A stretch of 64,000 bases of DNA. Source: Arthrobacter sp. PAMC25564. Its GTDB lineage: Bacteria; Actinomycetota; Actinomycetes; Actinomycetales; Micrococcaceae. Under the pieces are notes generated by a model. It saw only the letters and a program-made list of their open reading frames with translations, made no database searches and was not told the origin of the DNA. Both the position numbers and the translations under genes were made by a program. This document shows, one piece after another, positions 21,516-31,101 of the stretch (within the stretch, counting starts at the first letter, position 1; each line of letters starts with the position of its first letter). The stretch lies in contig NZ_CP039290.1 of assembly GCF_004798705.1 (NCBI RefSeq), forward strand, positions 2,542,001 to 2,606,000, read 5' to 3'.

Positions 21516-21905
21516 CTAGGGAAAGAGCGTATAGCCTGGTTGCGGGCCCGAGCCGTACACCCAGCGGGTACCGGCCGCCTGTTGGCCGCTGCCCGCTTCA
21601 TACCACCACAGCACCTTGACGTTGCAGCGGTAGGTGACGGTGACGTTGGCGAGCGCCCCTTCGGGCGGAACCGAACTGATCGACGTGGCGGCGGTTTTCG
21701 TGTTCCAAATGAAGTTCTGCTCCGCGCGCATGCCCGCGGCACCGTTCACCGACACATGCGAAATTCCGTAGACGCCGTCTTCAGGACAGTAGAGTCCGGA
21801 AACCGAAAAGCGAACTGTCTGGGTGGAGTCCGCCTCTGCCGGCGGGGCCATCAAAGCGGCGCTCACCAGCGCAACCACTGCGGATGGCAGAAGGAATTTC
21901 TTCAT
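21516..21905 (-). CDS. small secreted protein, function unknown
   Basis: 129 residues with a clear Sec signal peptide: MKK, hydrophobic FLLPSAVVALVSAALMA, and a likely cut after Ala25 (PPAEA/D). The mature part of about 104 residues is rich in Val, Thr, Ser and aromatic residues and has exactly two Cys (about residues 40 and 94), consistent with one disulfide in a small beta domain. No lipobox and no recognised family. No good Shine-Dalgarno at the ATG. Convergent with the 61-residue gene. Confidence 0.7.
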   Translation of the reverse strand: MKKFLLPSAVVALVSAALMAPPAEADSTQTVRFSVSGLYCPEDGVYGISHVSVNGAAGMRAEQNFIWNTKTAATSISSVPPEGALANVTVTYRCNVKVLWWYEAGSGQQAAGTRWVYGSGPQPGYTLFP

Positions 21906-22120
21906 GGCGTACCAGCTCTCGACGCCTGGCAGGGACGGCCAGGCGAATAGCTTTGCCCCCAGCCGGCAAGGTCTTTCCCCGATTCAGGATCCAGACATTA
22001 CCCTTCCGCGGCCGGGGATTTAAGCGTAGGGATTACGTATCGGGTCCTGCCCACTACTTGTTTCCACATAGGCCGGACCGGGGGTGTACGCGTGCTCCGG
22101 CCCTTCCTAGGGTGGGCCCT

Positions 22121-22981
22121 ATGTCACGCCGGAACCCGGGAGCTGAATCCGCCATGGGCGTCAGGGCTGCCCGGGACCGTTTGTCGGCAACCCTGGGCCG
22201 GTCAGCAGACGGGGGCATGGGCGGCGGCCTGCTCGAATTGCCCTTGTCCGCCGTGGAAGCCGGGTCCCCAGTTGGAGACGACGGCGGTGGCTGCCGGGGC
22301 GGCAGGCGACCGATGTCCGCCAGGCTGAGGGGCCGGACCGGGCTGCGGGCCGCCGTCCTGGTCGCAGTCCTTGCCGCGGTCCTGGGCGGCTGGTTCTGGT
22401 GGCGCGTCGCCACCGGCACGCCGGAAGGGATCCCGCTCAGTGAGGTGTCCCCGGCATCCGGTCAACGGCCTTCAGCGGGCGGCGGGGACGCGGATGCCCC
22501 GTCCGGTGCAGGCAGCGCTGCCGGGCAGATCATCGTGCACATTGCCGGCGCAGTGGCCAAGCCCGGAGTGGTGGAGCTTCCGCAGGGGAGCCGGCTGCAC
22601 GAAGCCATCGACGCGGCGGGCGGCAGCACAGCCGCCGCGGATCCGGACCGGCTCAACCTGGCCGCCGTGTTGGAGGACGGCCAGAAAGTCCTTGTTCCGG
22701 TGCGGGGGGATCCGGCGGAGCCTGGGCCGGGGGAGGCCGGCGGGGAATCCGGAAGCGGGGCGGGGGAAAGCGGCTCCCGCGCTCCGGGCGGAAAGATCGA
22801 CCTGAATACCGCGGGTGTCGAGGAGCTGGGGACCCTTCCACGAGTCGGGCCGGTCCTGGCCCAGCGCATCGTGGACTGGCGCAAGCAGCACGGCCGGTTC
22901 AAGACGGTGCACGAGTTGGACGCGGTGGAGGGAGTGGGGCCCAAGATGCTCGAGGCCCTTCTTCCCCTGGTCCGGGTCTGA
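22121..22981 (+). CDS. comEA: ComEA-like DNA-binding protein (SLBB + helix-hairpin-helix)
   Basis: 286 residues. A Gly-rich cytoplasmic N-terminus, one transmembrane helix at about 75-95 (LRAAVLVAVLAAVLGGWFWW), a Ser/Gly linker, an SLBB domain at about 136-196 (IIVHIAGAVAKPGVVELPQG), a second Gly/Glu linker, then the helix-hairpin-helix domain at about 224-286 (KIDLNTAGVEELGTLPRVGP). This is the surface DNA receptor of natural transformation. The ATG at 22121 follows a TAGGGT hexamer by 7 nt, so it may be leaderless. Followed at 16 nt by comEC. Confidence 0.92.
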   Translation: MSRRNPGAESAMGVRAARDRLSATLGRSADGGMGGGLLELPLSAVEAGSPVGDDGGGCRGGRRPMSARLRGRTGLRAAVLVAVLAAVLGGWFWWRVATGTPEGIPLSEVSPASGQRPSAGGGDADAPSGAGSAAGQIIVHIAGAVAKPGVVELPQGSRLHEAIDAAGGSTAAADPDRLNLAAVLEDGQKVLVPVRGDPAEPGPGEAGGESGSGAGESGSRAPGGKIDLNTAGVEELGTLPRVGPVLAQRIVDWRKQHGRFKTVHELDAVEGVGPKMLEALLPLVRV

Positions 22982-22997
22982 AATCGAAGGGCCCGGG

Positions 22998-25088
22998 ATG
23001 GCACAGCCGAGCCGCTGGCAACGGTACGTTGAGGCAGCCGTAAGCGAACCCCGGACAGGGTCCCGGGAGGCGGCAGCTCCCGCGGGTGCATCGTCCAGGC
23101 GGCCCGGGGCGGGGCGGGAGGCGCCGGGGCAGGAGGCGCCGCCTGGCCGCTGGGCGGAGGCCAGGGCCCGGCTCCTGGCCCGGCTGATTCCGGAGCCTGC
23201 CGCAGCGGCCCCGTCCGAGGGGCGTCCGCGCCGGACGGACCTCCGGCTGGTTCCCCCGGCGTTGCTGGTCTGGGCTGCGGCCGTCGCCGGAAGCTGGCTT
23301 GCCCCGGTCCCGCTGGCGGCGTTATGCCTGATCCTGACGGCGTCAGCGGGAGTGATCCTGGCCAGGGTAAGCGCGCGCGGGCGGACAAAGGCCAGGCGCG
23401 GGAGCGGGACCAACCCCGGGACCAGCCCGGGCGCCGTCCCTGGGGCCCGGCGTCAGAGAGCGGCCGGGCGGGGCCACGTATCAGGCCGGCCCGCACCACG
23501 GAGCTTTCTGACGACCCTTGCCATTGCCATGCTGCTCGCCGCCGCAGCAGGCGCCCACTCCGCCGTCGCGGCGTCCCTGCGCCAGGACGGAGCCGTTGCG
23601 GAGGCCGGCGCCGCGCATGCGGCCGTCGTGGCGGAACTTCAGATCGCGGGCCATCCGCGGCAGCTCAGGGTGCCGGGACGATCCGGCCTCGCCGACCGGT
23701 GGGCAGTCCCGGCGACGCTGCTCGTCATGTATTCGGCGGGTCAGAGGGTTGATTCCGAGGCCAGCCTCCTCGTGCTGGGGGGCAAGGACTGGGAACACCT
23801 TGTCCCGGGCCAGCGCCTGCGCGCCACCGGAAGGCTGAAGGCTGCCGAGCCTGGGCAGACGGATGCCGGAATCCTGTCAGCATCATCCGTGCCGGTAACA
23901 CTCGGTGCCCCCGATGGCTGGCAGGAGGGACCCGGCATGCTCCGGCGGAGTTTCACTGCCGCCGCGGCCACGCTGGGCGGAGATGCCCGTGGCCTCCTGC
24001 CCGGGATGGTCACCGGGGATACCAGCAGGCTGGACGCAGGGCTGGACGGCGCCATGAAAACCGTCGGGATGACCCACCTGACCGCCGTCAGCGGAGCCAA
24101 CTGCAGCCTGATCCTCGGAACATTGTTGCTGGCGGCGCGCAGCCTGCGGCTTCCCCGGCGCGCGGCTGCGGCGGTCTCCCTGGCCGGGCTGGGGATGTTC
24201 GTGCTGATGGTCGGTCCGGACGCCAGCGTGCTGCGGGCCGCCCTCATGGGGGCCATCGGCCTGACATCCCTGGCATTCGGCCGGGCAGGGCGCGGCCTGA
24301 GCTTCCTCTGCCTTGCGGTGATCGGCCTGCTGCTCACGGATCCGGGCCTGGCCACTCGCTTCGGATTCATCCTCTCCGTGCTGGCCACCCTGGGAATCGT
24401 CGTGGCCGGGCGGCGCATCATGGACTGGCTGCCGCCCGCGGTGCCACGATGGGTGGCTGCCGGACTGGCCGTGCCCCTGTCCGCGCAGGTCTTTTGTGGG
24501 CCGGTGATCGTGCTGCTGCAGCCCCAGTTCTCCGCCTACGCGCTGCCGGCCAATGTCGCGGCAGCCGCCCTGGTACCCCCGGTCACACTGCTCGGCACCG
24601 CGGCCGTCCCGCTCGTGCAGCTGGTGCCTCCTCTCGCGGCGGCACTGATGGCGGTTGCGGGTGCCTTTGCCGGCGGCGTGGCCGGTGTCGCACGCTTCTT
24701 CACCGCCCTCCCGGGGGCCGTGCTGCCATGGCCGGAAGGCCTCTTCGGCCTCACAACGATGGCCTTGTTCTCCGTCGCCTCGCTTGCGACGCTCTGGTTC
24801 GCCCTGCACCGCGCCGCGGCCGTACGGCTCGCCGTTGCGGCGCACTCCTGGGCTGTGGCCTGCCTCGACCTGTCCTTGGCCGTCCGGCGCGGCCGGCATG
24901 GCCAACGCGGCCTGGCCGTCCGGCATGGGCGGCACGGCTTGGTGGACCGGCACGGCTTGGTGGACCGGTCCGGGCGTGGCACGCTTAGACTCTGCAAACC
25001 AACTTCCGGGAGGAATCTTCAGTGGCTGCTGCCCAGACCCAACGCACCAGGACTTCCGCGCCGAGGACCGCCACCTGGCGTGACGTGA
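22998..25088 (+). CDS. comEC: ComEC/Rec2-type DNA uptake channel without C-terminal metallo-beta-lactamase domain
   Basis: 696 residues. A basic, Ala/Gly-rich N-terminus (about 75), two transmembrane blocks near 77-185, an OB-like extracellular region to about 310, and the Competence membrane domain with TAVSGANCSLILGTLLLAAR near 365 and many helices. After the last helix (FALHRAAAVRLAV) it ends in a low-complexity tail with RHG/RHGLVD repeats and no HxHxDH nuclease-type domain, unlike Bacillus ComEC. The ATG at 22998 is 16 nt after comEA. The last 67 nt overlap holA, whose ribosome site lies inside comEC. Confidence 0.9.
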   Translation: MAQPSRWQRYVEAAVSEPRTGSREAAAPAGASSRRPGAGREAPGQEAPPGRWAEARARLLARLIPEPAAAAPSEGRPRRTDLRLVPPALLVWAAAVAGSWLAPVPLAALCLILTASAGVILARVSARGRTKARRGSGTNPGTSPGAVPGARRQRAAGRGHVSGRPAPRSFLTTLAIAMLLAAAAGAHSAVAASLRQDGAVAEAGAAHAAVVAELQIAGHPRQLRVPGRSGLADRWAVPATLLVMYSAGQRVDSEASLLVLGGKDWEHLVPGQRLRATGRLKAAEPGQTDAGILSASSVPVTLGAPDGWQEGPGMLRRSFTAAAATLGGDARGLLPGMVTGDTSRLDAGLDGAMKTVGMTHLTAVSGANCSLILGTLLLAARSLRLPRRAAAAVSLAGLGMFVLMVGPDASVLRAALMGAIGLTSLAFGRAGRGLSFLCLAVIGLLLTDPGLATRFGFILSVLATLGIVVAGRRIMDWLPPAVPRWVAAGLAVPLSAQVFCGPVIVLLQPQFSAYALPANVAAAALVPPVTLLGTAAVPLVQLVPPLAAALMAVAGAFAGGVAGVARFFTALPGAVLPWPEGLFGLTTMALFSVASLATLWFALHRAAAVRLAVAAHSWAVACLDLSLAVRRGRHGQRGLAVRHGRHGLVDRHGLVDRSGRGTLRLCKPTSGRNLQWLLPRPNAPGLPRRGPPPGVT
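24930..24965 (+). repeat. 18-bp tandem repeat in the comEC tail
   Basis: Two perfect adjacent copies of an 18-nt unit (starts CGGCACGGC, ends GGTGGAC) encoding RHGLVD twice, preceded by diverged related units. In-frame, so copy changes would alter only the low-complexity tail. Confidence 0.8.
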
Positions 25089-26035
25089 CCCCGGCCGCCG
25101 TGGTGCTGGTTGGGGGGCCGGAGGACTACCTGGGCAGCCGGGCGATGGACCGCATCCGCTCTCAGGTCCGCGCGGCAGAGCCCGACGTCGAGGTGACCCG
25201 GCTCAACGCCGGGAGCTACGAACCTGGCTCGCTGGCCATGAACGTGAGCCCCTCCCTCTTCGGCGAGCACAAGCTCATCGAGGTCGAAGGGCTGGAGGCC
25301 ATGAACGACGCCTTCCTGGCCGATGCCCTGAAGTATCTTGCGCGGCCGGAGCCGGACGCCGTCCTGGTCCTCCGCCACGGCGGGGGAGTCCGCGGCAAGA
25401 AACTGCTGGACGCCGTCAAGGCCGGCGGCTGGCCCGTGGTCGACTGCCAGCCGCTGAAGAAAGACGCCGACAAGATTGCCTTCGTTGCAGCCGAATTCAA
25501 GGCGGCGTCCAGACGCATCGATCCGGACGCCATGCACGCGCTGGTCAACGCCGTCGGCGCCCACCTTGCCGAACTCGCGGCCGCCTGCAGCCAGCTGATC
25601 GCCGACGCCACCACCGGAGTCGACGCCGCCATGGTGGACCGGTATTACGGTGGGCGGGTGGAAGCCAGCGCCTTCAAGGTCGCCGATGCGGCGATGGCCG
25701 GCAACGCGCCCCTTGCACTGTCCACCCTCCGCCACGCCCTCGACACCGGGGCAGACCCGGTTCCGATCGTGGCGGCGCTGGCCTCGAAGCTGCGCTCCCT
25801 GGCCAAGGTGGCCGGAGCGCAGGGCTCCTCTTCACAGATCGCCAAGCAGCTGGGCCTGCAGCCGTGGCTCGTGGAGCAGGCCCAGCGGGACGTCCGGCGC
25901 TGGACTCCCGAGGGGCTGGTCCGGTCCATCCAGGTGACCGCCGAGGCCGACGCGCAGGTGAAGGGACTCTCCCGGGATCCGGTCTACGCCGTGGAACACG
26001 CCGTGACGGTGATCGCGGGCTCGGTCCGCCGCTGA
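25022..26035 (+). CDS. holA: DNA polymerase III delta subunit
   Basis: 337-residue clamp-loader delta subunit, which opens the beta clamp. Recognised by the N-terminal VVLVGGPEDYLGSRAMDRIR, the central VLVLRHGGGVRGKKLLDAVK, and the C-terminal helical collar with SSQIAKQLGLQPWLVEQAQRD. It lacks P-loop residues, as normal for delta. GTG start with GGGAGGAAT upstream, inside the 3' end of comEC. The comEA-comEC-holA order is common in actinobacteria. Confidence 0.95.
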   Translation: MAAAQTQRTRTSAPRTATWRDVTPAAVVLVGGPEDYLGSRAMDRIRSQVRAAEPDVEVTRLNAGSYEPGSLAMNVSPSLFGEHKLIEVEGLEAMNDAFLADALKYLARPEPDAVLVLRHGGGVRGKKLLDAVKAGGWPVVDCQPLKKDADKIAFVAAEFKAASRRIDPDAMHALVNAVGAHLAELAAACSQLIADATTGVDAAMVDRYYGGRVEASAFKVADAAMAGNAPLALSTLRHALDTGADPVPIVAALASKLRSLAKVAGAQGSSSQIAKQLGLQPWLVEQAQRDVRRWTPEGLVRSIQVTAEADAQVKGLSRDPVYAVEHAVTVIAGSVRR

Positions 26036-26128
26036 CACGGGGCATACCCGCTGACACGGGGCCTACCCGGAGGTGGCCCCGGCCTCGGGGCTGCCAGGCT
26101 GCGGCTCACAGTGGACGTTAAACCGGAA

Positions 26129-26156
26129 GTGGCCGGCACCCAGGGGTGCCGGCCAC
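26129..26156. terminator. bidirectional terminator between holA and rpsT
   Basis: Perfect inverted repeat, 13 bp per arm with a 2-nt centre (GTGGCCGGCACCC / GGGTGCCGGCCAC), between two convergent genes. No long T-tract on either side. Confidence 0.7.
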
Positions 26157-26185
26157 AATCATCAGTTCAGATGAACTGGAAACCT

Positions 26186-26446
26186 TTAGAGCGCGTTGAC
26201 CTTTTTGGAGATCGCGGACTTGCGGTTTGCGGCGTTGTTCTTGTGAAGAACACCCTTGCTGACAGCCTTGTCCAGCTTGCGGCTGGCAGAAAGCAGAGCA
26301 GCAGCCGCGGCATCCTTGTCGGTGGACTCAACGGCGGTGTTGACGGCGCGGATGGCCGTCTTCAGCTCGGACTTGACTGCGTTGTTGCGCAGGCGGGCCT
26401 TCTCGTTGGTGAGGATGCGCTTCTTCTGGGACTTAATATTAGCCAC
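26186..26446 (-). CDS. rpsT: 30S ribosomal protein S20
   Basis: 86 residues, typical small basic S20 that binds 16S r[23 protein letters not shown] at the N-terminus, [14 protein letters not shown] and [18 protein letters not shown] later. GTG start with AAAGAGAG upstream on the minus strand. Monocistronic, facing holA. Confidence 0.98.
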   Translation of the reverse strand: MANIKSQKKRILTNEKARLRNNAVKSELKTAIRAVNTAVESTDKDAAAAALLSASRKLDKAVSKGVLHKNNAANRKSAISKKVNAL

Positions 26447-26653
26447 GTGTGAACTCTCTTTTTCAATGCGGAAAATGGTCTAGAGGGCTTTCAGATTGGC
26501 CATTGACTGAGCGGCGTGGGGATACCTATGGCGACCAACCATCTGTGGCCGTCGACCTGCACGGACACACAGCTGTCAATAATAGCAGAGACGCCATGAC
26601 CGTGGCGATCAGTCGCCGCTCCGGCGCGGCGGACTGCAGGGCCGGAGCGGCGG

Positions 26654-27244
26654 CTAAGTCCAGCCGTGCCGCCCGCGCAGTGCCGAGGCAATGATGCTGA
26701 ACCGGCCGGCGTCGAGGATGGCCCCTTCACGCCGGACATCCTCCGGGCTGATCTGCAGGACCCGGTCCAGCTTCGCTTCGCTGGGACGAGACAGCCGGTC
26801 CCAGGGGCCCGTGCCGATGTCCACATAGTCCCCGGACCGGCGGGAGCCGCCGTCGTGGTCCTTGCTGGTCAGCATCAGGCCCAGCAGGTAGCGGCCCCTG
26901 CTGCCCACCAGCAGGACCGGCCGGTCCTTGCCCTGGGAATGGTCCTCTTCGAAAGGCACCCAGGTCCAGACGATCTCGCCCGGTTCGGGAAGGCCGTTGG
27001 GGGAGGGTCCGTACCGGACGGCCGCGGTCCCGCGGAAGTCTCCCGGATACTTTCCGGCCAGTCCGACGGCGGCGCCGCCTGCGCCACGTACCTGGTTCTT
27101 CCGGCCGCCGGGCCCGGCGGCCGCCTGCCCGGGCCTCTTCCCCGCGGGCCTGCGGGACGGAGCCGGGGCTGCACTGCCGAGCCTGTCGAGGAAGCGGAGC
27201 GCGCCGCGGACTGCATTGCCGATCGAGCGTAGGTTCAGGGCCAT
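26654..27244 (-). CDS. PemK/MazF-like type II toxin family protein
   Basis: 196 residues. The C-terminal about 130 match the PemK/MazF endoribonuclease fold: GEIVWTWVPFEEDHSQGKDRPVLLV, then YLLGLMLTSKDHD and KLDRVLQISPEDV. The N-terminal about 65 residues are basic and Pro/Gly/Arg-rich, longer than usual toxins. No antitoxin-sized ORF adjoins it, so it may be a solitary, housekeeping member common in actinobacteria. The start is uncertain: the frame is open upstream and no Shine-Dalgarno is seen. Divergent from lepA. Confidence 0.75.
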   Translation of the reverse strand: MALNLRSIGNAVRGALRFLDRLGSAAPAPSRRPAGKRPGQAAAGPGGRKNQVRGAGGAAVGLAGKYPGDFRGTAAVRYGPSPNGLPEPGEIVWTWVPFEEDHSQGKDRPVLLVGSRGRYLLGLMLTSKDHDGGSRRSGDYVDIGTGPWDRLSRPSEAKLDRVLQISPEDVRREGAILDAGRFSIIASALRGRHGWT

Positions 27245-27400
27245 GGGGAAACCATACCGGCAGTGCGCCGCCGGATCCGATCGGAATGCACTCCCATGGG
27301 CCCGGACGTGGGAGACTGGTAAATCAGATATGCGGCGTGCCGCTGGATGGCCGAACGCCGTCCGCGCCGAGCCGTCAAATGCCAACAGTAAGGACCCTGC

Positions 27401-29254
27401 GTGTCTCCCATGGCCCGCACCGCCCCGGTGCCTGCCGCAACAGATCCGGCCATCATCCGGAACTTCTGCATCATTGCGCACATTGACCACGGCAAATCCA
27501 CCCTGGCCGACCGGATGCTCCAGTACACCGGAGTCGTCCAGTCCCGTGACATGAAGGCCCAGTACCTGGACCGCATGGACATCGAGCGTGAACGCGGCAT
27601 CACCATCAAGTCCCAGGCCGTCCGCATGCCCTGGGAGCTCGACGGCACCAGCTACGCCCTGAACATGATCGACACCCCGGGACACGTTGACTTCACCTAT
27701 GAGGTTTCCCGCTCGCTGGCAGCCTGCGAAGGCGCGGTCCTGCTCGTTGACGCGGCGCAGGGCATCGAGGCCCAGACCCTCGCCAACCTCTACCTGGCGA
27801 TGGAAAACAACCTCACCATCATCCCCGTCCTGAACAAGATCGACCTCCCCGCGGCCCAGCCCGAGAAGTACGCCGCCGAACTGGCCAGCCTGATCGGCGG
27901 CGACCCCGAGGACGTGCTGCGCGTCTCCGGCAAGACCGGCGCCGGCGTCGAACTGCTGCTGGACAAGATCGTCCGCGACCTTCCCGCCCCCACCGGCGAT
28001 CCGGATGCCCCAGCCCGGGCCATGATCTTCGACTCGGTCTATGACACCTACCGCGGCGTCGTCACCTACGTCCGTGTGGTGGACGGCATGCTGCACCCCC
28101 GCGAACGCATCCAGATGATGTCCACCCGCGCTACCCACGAACTCCTCGAGATCGGCGTCAGCTCACCCGAACCCACCCCCTCCAAAGGCCTCGGCGTCGG
28201 CGAGGTGGGCTACCTCATCACCGGGGTGAAGGACGTCCGGCAGTCCAAGGTGGGCGACACCGTCACCAACCTGGCCAAGCCGGCCACCCAGTCCCTCCCC
28301 GGCTATGCGGATGCCAAGCCGATGGTCTTCTCCGGCCTGTATCCGCTGGACGGTACGGACTATCCCGTGCTCCGCGATGCGCTCGAGAAGCTGATGCTCA
28401 ACGATGCCGCGCTCGTGTACGAGCCGGAGACGTCCGCCGCGCTGGGATTCGGGTTCCGGGTGGGATTCCTGGGCCTGCTGCACCTGGAAATCACCCGTGA
28501 GCGGCTCGAGCGCGAATACAACCTGGACCTGATTTCCACCGCCCCCAACGTGGAATACGAGGTGACCCTCGAGGACAAGAAGGTCATCCACGTCACGAAC
28601 CCCAGCGAGTACCCCAGCGGCAAGATCGCTGAAGTCCGCGAGCCGATGGTGTCCGCCACCATCCTGGCGCCCAACGAGTATGTCGGCGCGATCATGGAGC
28701 TGTGCCAGAGCCGGCGCGGCATCATGGGCGGCATGGACTATCTCTCCGAGGACCGGGTGGAAATCCGGTACCGCCTCCCGCTGGCCGAAATCGTCTTCGA
28801 TTTCTTTGACATCCTCAAGTCCAAGACCCGCGGCTACGGCTCGCTGGACTGGAAGGCCGACGGCGACCAGGTCGCCGATCTGGTCAAGGTGGACATCATG
28901 CTCCAGGGCGAACAGGTGGACGCCTTCTCCGCCATCACGCACCGTGACAAGGCCTACGCCTACGGTGTGATGATGACCGGCAAGCTGCGCGAACTCATTC
29001 CGCGGCAGCAGTTCGAGGTGCCCATCCAGGCCGCCATCGGATCGAGGATCATTGCCCGCGAAAGCATCCGGGCCATCCGCAAGGACGTCCTGGCTAAGTG
29101 CTACGGCGGTGACATCACCCGAAAGCGCAAGCTGCTGGAGAAGCAGAAGGAAGGCAAGAAGCGCATGAAGATGGTGGGCCGCGTCGAGGTGCCCCAGGAA
29201 GCCTTCATCGCCGCCCTCACAACGGACGAATCCAAGGACAAGGCCAAGAAGTAG
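27401..29254 (+). CDS. lepA: elongation factor 4 (back-translocating GTPase)
   Basis: 617 residues, full length. Translational GTPase that can move ribosomes backwards. G1 [15 protein letters not shown], effector [15 protein letters not shown]3 DTPGHVDF, G4 NKIDLP, and the LepA-specific C-terminal domain ([20 protein letters not shown]). GTG start with AAGGA 6 nt before it; an ATG 9 nt later is less likely. hemW follows after 2 nt, so they form an operon. Confidence 0.98.
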   Translation: MSPMARTAPVPAATDPAIIRNFCIIAHIDHGKSTLADRMLQYTGVVQSRDMKAQYLDRMDIERERGITIKSQAVRMPWELDGTSYALNMIDTPGHVDFTYEVSRSLAACEGAVLLVDAAQGIEAQTLANLYLAMENNLTIIPVLNKIDLPAAQPEKYAAELASLIGGDPEDVLRVSGKTGAGVELLLDKIVRDLPAPTGDPDAPARAMIFDSVYDTYRGVVTYVRVVDGMLHPRERIQMMSTRATHELLEIGVSSPEPTPSKGLGVGEVGYLITGVKDVRQSKVGDTVTNLAKPATQSLPGYADAKPMVFSGLYPLDGTDYPVLRDALEKLMLNDAALVYEPETSAALGFGFRVGFLGLLHLEITRERLEREYNLDLISTAPNVEYEVTLEDKKVIHVTNPSEYPSGKIAEVREPMVSATILAPNEYVGAIMELCQSRRGIMGGMDYLSEDRVEIRYRLPLAEIVFDFFDILKSKTRGYGSLDWKADGDQVADLVKVDIMLQGEQVDAFSAITHRDKAYAYGVMMTGKLRELIPRQQFEVPIQAAIGSRIIARESIRAIRKDVLAKCYGGDITRKRKLLEKQKEGKKRMKMVGRVEVPQEAFIAALTTDESKDKAKK

Positions 29255-29256
29255 CC

Positions 29257-30486
29257 ATGCCGAGCGTTCTTCCCCTGGGCGACCCGGCGCCGTCGGACGG
29301 GCTGCTGCCCGCCCAGGCGGTGGAGGGCGCCACCGGGCGGGCCTTCGGGCTCTACGTCCACATCCCGTTCTGCGCCGTCCGCTGCGGGTACTGTGATTTC
29401 AACACGTACACGGCCACCGAACTGGGCGGCGGGGCATCCCAGGACGCCTACGCCACCACAGCCATCGCGGAGGTGGACTTCGCCGCCCGGGCGTTGCAGG
29501 GCTCCGGCCTGCCGGAACGGCCCCTCGGGACCGTGTTCTTCGGCGGGGGAACGCCGACACTGCTGCCGGCCGGGGACCTGGCCCGTATCCTGGCAGCCGC
29601 CGTCGCGGCGTGGGGCCTGCAGCCCGGCGCCGAGGTCACCACGGAAGCGAACCCGGATTCTGTCACGCCCGAATCGCTGCAGCTGCTCGCCGACGCCGGC
29701 TTCACGCGCGTCTCCTTCGGCATGCAGTCCGCCGTTCCGCATGTCCTGAAGGTCCTCGACCGCACCCATACCCCGAGCCGGGTTCCCCGGGCGGTGCAGT
29801 GGGCCAGGGACGCCGGCCTCGCCGTCAGCCTGGACCTGATCTACGGCACCCCGGGGGAGTCCCTGGCCGACTGGCGCTGCTCGCTGGAGACCGCGCTGTC
29901 CTACGGTCCGGACCACATCAGCGCCTACGCGCTGATCGTCGAGGACGGCACCAAGCTCGCCGCCCGGATCCGCCGCGGCGAAGTGCCCGGAATCGACGAC
30001 GACGACCACGCCGCCAAGTACGAACTTGCCGACGAACTGATCACCGCCGCCGGCCTGGGCTGGTACGAGGTCAGCAACTGGTCCCGCACGCCGGAGCAGG
30101 CCTGCCGGCACAACCTCGCCTACTGGCGCGGGGACGACTGGTGGGGGATCGGTCCGGGCGCGCACTCACACGTCGGCGGTGTCCGCTGGTGGAACGTCAA
30201 GCACCCCACCGCATATGCGGGACGGCTCGGTTCAGGCGTGTCGCCCGCCGCCGGACGGGAAACGCTCGACGCCGAAACCCGCAACGTGGAGCGCGTTATG
30301 CTCGAGGCCCGGCTCAACTCGGGGCTGGAGACCGCAGGGCTGGGGGATACCGGACGCCATGCCGTCGCCGGGCTCATCGCCGACGGCCTCGTGGACCCGG
30401 CCGTGGCTTTCAAGGGCCGCCTGGTCCTCACGCTCAAGGGCAGGCTCCTCGCCGACGCCGTCGTCCGCAGGCTCCTGCCGGACTGA
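29257..30486 (+). CDS. hemW: HemW-type radical SAM protein (heme chaperone)
   Basis: 409 residues. Radical SAM cluster motif CAVRCGYCDF (CxxxCxxC) near residue 43 after YVHIPF, then TVFFGGGTPTLL and the C-terminal HemN domain. It is HemW rather than oxygen-independent coproporphyrinogen oxidase because it follows lepA and has a single CxxxCxxC with Phe after it. HemW members bind heme and may deliver it to respiratory enzymes. Starts 2 nt after lepA. Confidence 0.92.
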   Translation: MPSVLPLGDPAPSDGLLPAQAVEGATGRAFGLYVHIPFCAVRCGYCDFNTYTATELGGGASQDAYATTAIAEVDFAARALQGSGLPERPLGTVFFGGGTPTLLPAGDLARILAAAVAAWGLQPGAEVTTEANPDSVTPESLQLLADAGFTRVSFGMQSAVPHVLKVLDRTHTPSRVPRAVQWARDAGLAVSLDLIYGTPGESLADWRCSLETALSYGPDHISAYALIVEDGTKLAARIRRGEVPGIDDDDHAAKYELADELITAAGLGWYEVSNWSRTPEQACRHNLAYWRGDDWWGIGPGAHSHVGGVRWWNVKHPTAYAGRLGSGVSPAAGRETLDAETRNVERVMLEARLNSGLETAGLGDTGRHAVAGLIADGLVDPAVAFKGRLVLTLKGRLLADAVVRRLLPD

Positions 30487-30543
30487 CCCGGCCGGCCGGC
30501 GGCACGCCTGGGGAACAGCGCCCCCGGGGAGTTGGCGGCGGCC

Positions 30544-30963
30544 CTACTTGATCCAGCGCAGGTTGAACTCGTAGCGGTGCGGCTGGCCACGGTTGACGTG
30601 GATGCCCGCCGCGACGGAGAAACACGTGACCGCAATCCAGATCACGGTGGCCAGGACCGCGAAGAGGTTGCCCACCACCGGCAGGAACACCAGGATGTTC
30701 GCCAGCACCGCGGCAATCGTGGGCGGAAGCGTGAAGTTGAGCGCTTCCTTGGACTCCTGGGCCGTGAACGGGCCGCGGTCCTTGAAAATCAGATAGATCA
30801 GCAACGACGGTACACAGCCAAGGATTCCGCCAAAGTGCGCCAGGGTGGCCCACTGCCGGTCCTCGTTTGCCGTCAGCGGCAGCGCATTTGCGGGAACGCC
30901 ATGGTACGGGGGCTGGCCATGGCCGGCCTGGTGGCCCGTGTGTTCGCGTGCGTCATCTGCCAC
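30544..30963 (-). CDS. DUF4870 (Tic20-like) membrane protein
   Basis: 139 residues. A His/Gly-rich cytoplasmic head, NEDRQWATLAHFGGILGCVP, then about three hydrophobic helices (LLIYLIFKD; IAAVLANILVFLPVVGNLFA; IWIAVTCFSVAAG). ESKEALNFTL is the typical DUF4870 signature. Function unknown for the family. Convergent with hemW. Confidence 0.88.
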   Translation of the reverse strand: MADDAREHTGHQAGHGQPPYHGVPANALPLTANEDRQWATLAHFGGILGCVPSLLIYLIFKDRGPFTAQESKEALNFTLPPTIAAVLANILVFLPVVGNLFAVLATVIWIAVTCFSVAAGIHVNRGQPHRYEFNLRWIK

Positions 30964-31101
30964 GGTTACATCCTTCGGATTGCGGTGGTGCGTTGGTGCC
31001 TGGGAGAGCCGGGCCCCGCATGGAGCCGCCGTACCAAGAATACTTGCCTGGGCGTGAAAAGTGGATCGGGCCCGGCCGTGATGGTGCGCCGGGCGGAATG
31101 C

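Noticed and set aside
26574..26579. TTGACA on the minus strand upstream of rpsT
   Set aside because: A perfect -35 hexamer, but with no -10-like sequence at the right spacing.
26447..26653. Hidden antitoxin gene next to the PemK-like gene
   Set aside because: No ORF with a ribosome site and plausible composition on either strand; short frames here look random.
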